Part shown: one piece after another, positions 3,880-5,082 of the stretch
How positions within the stretch are numbered: position 1 is the stretch's first letter
Layout: the number at the start of each line of letters is the position of its first letter
DNA from: Betaproteobacteria bacterium
Lineage (GTDB): Bacteria; Pseudomonadota; Gammaproteobacteria; Burkholderiales; SG8-41
Reading direction: 5' to 3'
Assembly (NCBI GenBank): GCA_029863175.1
Contig: JAOTVX010000076.1
Coordinates: 1 to 5,082, forward strand
DNA length: 5,082 nt
Notes under the pieces: generated by a model
Told to the model about the DNA's origin: nothing
Databases searched by the model: none
The model's input: the letters and a program-made list of their open reading frames with translations, nothing else
Program-made: the position numbers and the translations under genes

Positions 3880-5082
3880 ATGTCGAGTGCGCAGCCCACG
3901 AAAAACGGGTCCGACCGCGACGCATCCCTGCCCCCCTCCATCCCGATCGGCGTGCGCACCCACGCTGTGGTCTCGGGACGTTGGGTGGTGGTCGCACTGA
4001 GCGCAGCGCTTGGGCTGGCGGCGCTGGTGTTCTTCCTGTTGCCCGCATGGTTATCGCCCTCAAGCAACACCCGGCTGCCGCAGGTCGTGGTCTCCAAGCC
4101 GGCATCACCGGTCGCAACCCCCGCGGCTGACCCAGCGGAGACGGTCCGTCAGCGCCTCGCCGCAGAAGAGGCCGCGTCGCGTTACCGAGAAAAGAGCAAG
4201 GCACTGGCGCAGCAAGAGGCGGCGACGTGGGCAGCCGGGGATTGGGCTGCGGCCACCGCCCGGGGCGACGAGGCCGCAACGGCACTCTTGGCCCGTGATT
4301 ATGCGCGCGCGATCGCGCTCTACGATGACGCCGGCCGGCAGCTGACCGCGATCGCAGGACAGGCCGAGGCGGCCTATGCGCGCGCACTCGCGTCCGGCGA
4401 GGCCGCCATTCAGGCCAGCGCGTCCGCCGAAGCAGCCAAGGCGTTTCAATTGGCGCTCAGGATTCGACCGGAGGATCAGAAAGCCACGCACGGCCTTCGC
4501 CGAGCCGGGCGGTTGGATGACGTCCTCGCGCGGCTCGCCGCGGGCGCGTCGCAGGAAAGCGCCGGCGCGCTGGGGCCCGCACGCGCGGAGTATGCGGCGG
4601 CGTCGGCACTCGACCCCGAGTTCGCGCCCGCCAAGGACGCATTGACACGCGTCAATCGCCGCCTCGTGGCCCAGCGATTCGACGAGCTAATGACGCAGGG
4701 CCTCGCGCACCTGGAACGTTCCCAATGGTCGAGTGCCGAGCGCTCTTTCAGTGCCGCGCTCAAGATGCGACCCCGTCATCCCTCCGCGGAGGACGGTCTC
4801 GCCCGAGCGAAGGAAGGCCTGCAGCGAGACGCCCTCGCCCGGCTGCAACGCGAGGCACGCGATCTGGAAGCAGCCGAGCGCTGGGAACAGGCGCTCGCTG
4901 CCTATCGGCGCGCGGTGGCAATCGACCCGACGGTCGATTTTGCAAAACAGGGCGTCGCGCGCAGTGCTCGCATGATCGCGGTTCATGCGCAGATGGACGG
5001 TTACCTGGCCGAACCTCAGCGATTGTATTCTGCATCCGTGCGCGACGAGGCCGAGCAGTTTCTCGCATCGCTCGATAACGAG
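3880..5082 (+). CDS. Membrane-anchored periplasmic TPR-like repeat protein, 3' end beyond the window
   Basis: The reading frame runs open from the ATG at 3880 to the last base, giving 401 residues with no stop. The start lies 18 bases after the stop of the lipoprotein gene, in the same frame, with no clear Shine-Dalgarno, so re-initiation is likely. Residues 1-32 are polar with several Arg/Lys, and 33-57 form one membrane helix. Few basic residues follow it, so the rest should face the periplasm. After a Pro-rich stretch (66-85) comes an Ala-rich helical region with TPR-like units near 132-165, 219-250, 268-305 and 321-360, recognised by phrases such as AERSFSAALKMRPRHPSAEDGL and ERWEQALAAYRRAVAIDP. 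TPR units bind other proteins, so this is a plausible scaffold for the complex. The closing segment YLAEPQRLYSASVRDEAEQF resembles a block I recall ahead of PEGA-like domains in similar proteins; that continuation cannot be seen. Confidence 0.88.
   Translation, partial: MSSAQPTKNGSDRDASLPPSIPIGVRTHAVVSGRWVVVALSAALGLAALVFFLLPAWLSPSSNTRLPQVVVSKPASPVATPAADPAETVRQRLAAEEAASRYREKSKALAQQEAATWAAGDWAAATARGDEAATALLARDYARAIALYDDAGRQLTAIAGQAEAAYARALASGEAAIQASASAEAAKAFQLALRIRPEDQKATHGLRRAGRLDDVLARLAAGASQESAGALGPARAEYAAASALDPEFAPAKDALTRVNRRLVAQRFDELMTQGLAHLERSQWSSAERSFSAALKMRPRHPSAEDGLARAKEGLQRDALARLQREARDLEAAERWEQALAAYRRAVAIDPTVDFAKQGVARSARMIAVHAQMDGYLAEPQRLYSASVRDEAEQFLASLDNE

Noticed and set aside
3650..4387. 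Minus-strand open frame across the junction of the lipoprotein and TPR-like genes
   Set aside because: Its product is Pro/Arg/Ala-rich with no motif, and it contradicts the well-supported plus-strand genes.

Overview
The window is GC-rich DNA that looks like a beta- or gammaproteobacterium. The evidence is Gram-negative envelope genes, Sec signal peptides, a lipobox, and PqiA-type proteins in an operon with overlapping genes. No taxonomic marker gene is present, so this placement is inference.

Layout. (1) Positions 1-1341, minus strand: a tightly packed pqi operon. Two single-unit PqiA-like membrane proteins, each with a four-cysteine zinc-ribbon-like N-terminus and about four membrane helices, are joined by an ATGA overlap. 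The second overlaps by 8 bp the start of a third gene that leaves the window after 17 codons; by position and N-terminus it is probably pqiB (MCE/MlaD-type). (2) Positions 1342-1804: a 463-bp divergent intergenic region. It holds a likely minus-strand promoter so close to the start codon that the mRNA may be leaderless, a short direct repeat, an 83% pyrimidine tract, a plus-strand promoter with a clear TATAAT, nested inverted repeats, an AT-rich island with a Fur-box-like sequence, and a hairpin-rich leader ending in a T run. (3) Positions 1805-5082, plus strand: three genes that look like one operon. They encode an exported protein with a helical N-terminus, a Gly/Thr/Asp/Pro-rich linker and a charged C-terminal block; a lipoprotein with a glycine-rich hydrophobic hairpin; and an N-terminally anchored protein with a TPR-like periplasmic domain, cut by the window end.

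How they may work together. The pqi genes belong to a known class of envelope lipid-transport machines (inner-membrane PqiA, MCE-domain PqiB, lipoprotein PqiC). The plus-strand trio places one protein in the periplasm, one probably on the outer membrane, and one in the inner membrane with a protein-binding repeat domain facing the periplasm. This is the expected shape of an uncharacterised trans-envelope complex, and it is the best candidate here for an undescribed system. I recognise the lipoprotein and the exported protein only as members of conserved families of unknown function. Any link between the trio and the pqi operon rests on adjacency alone.
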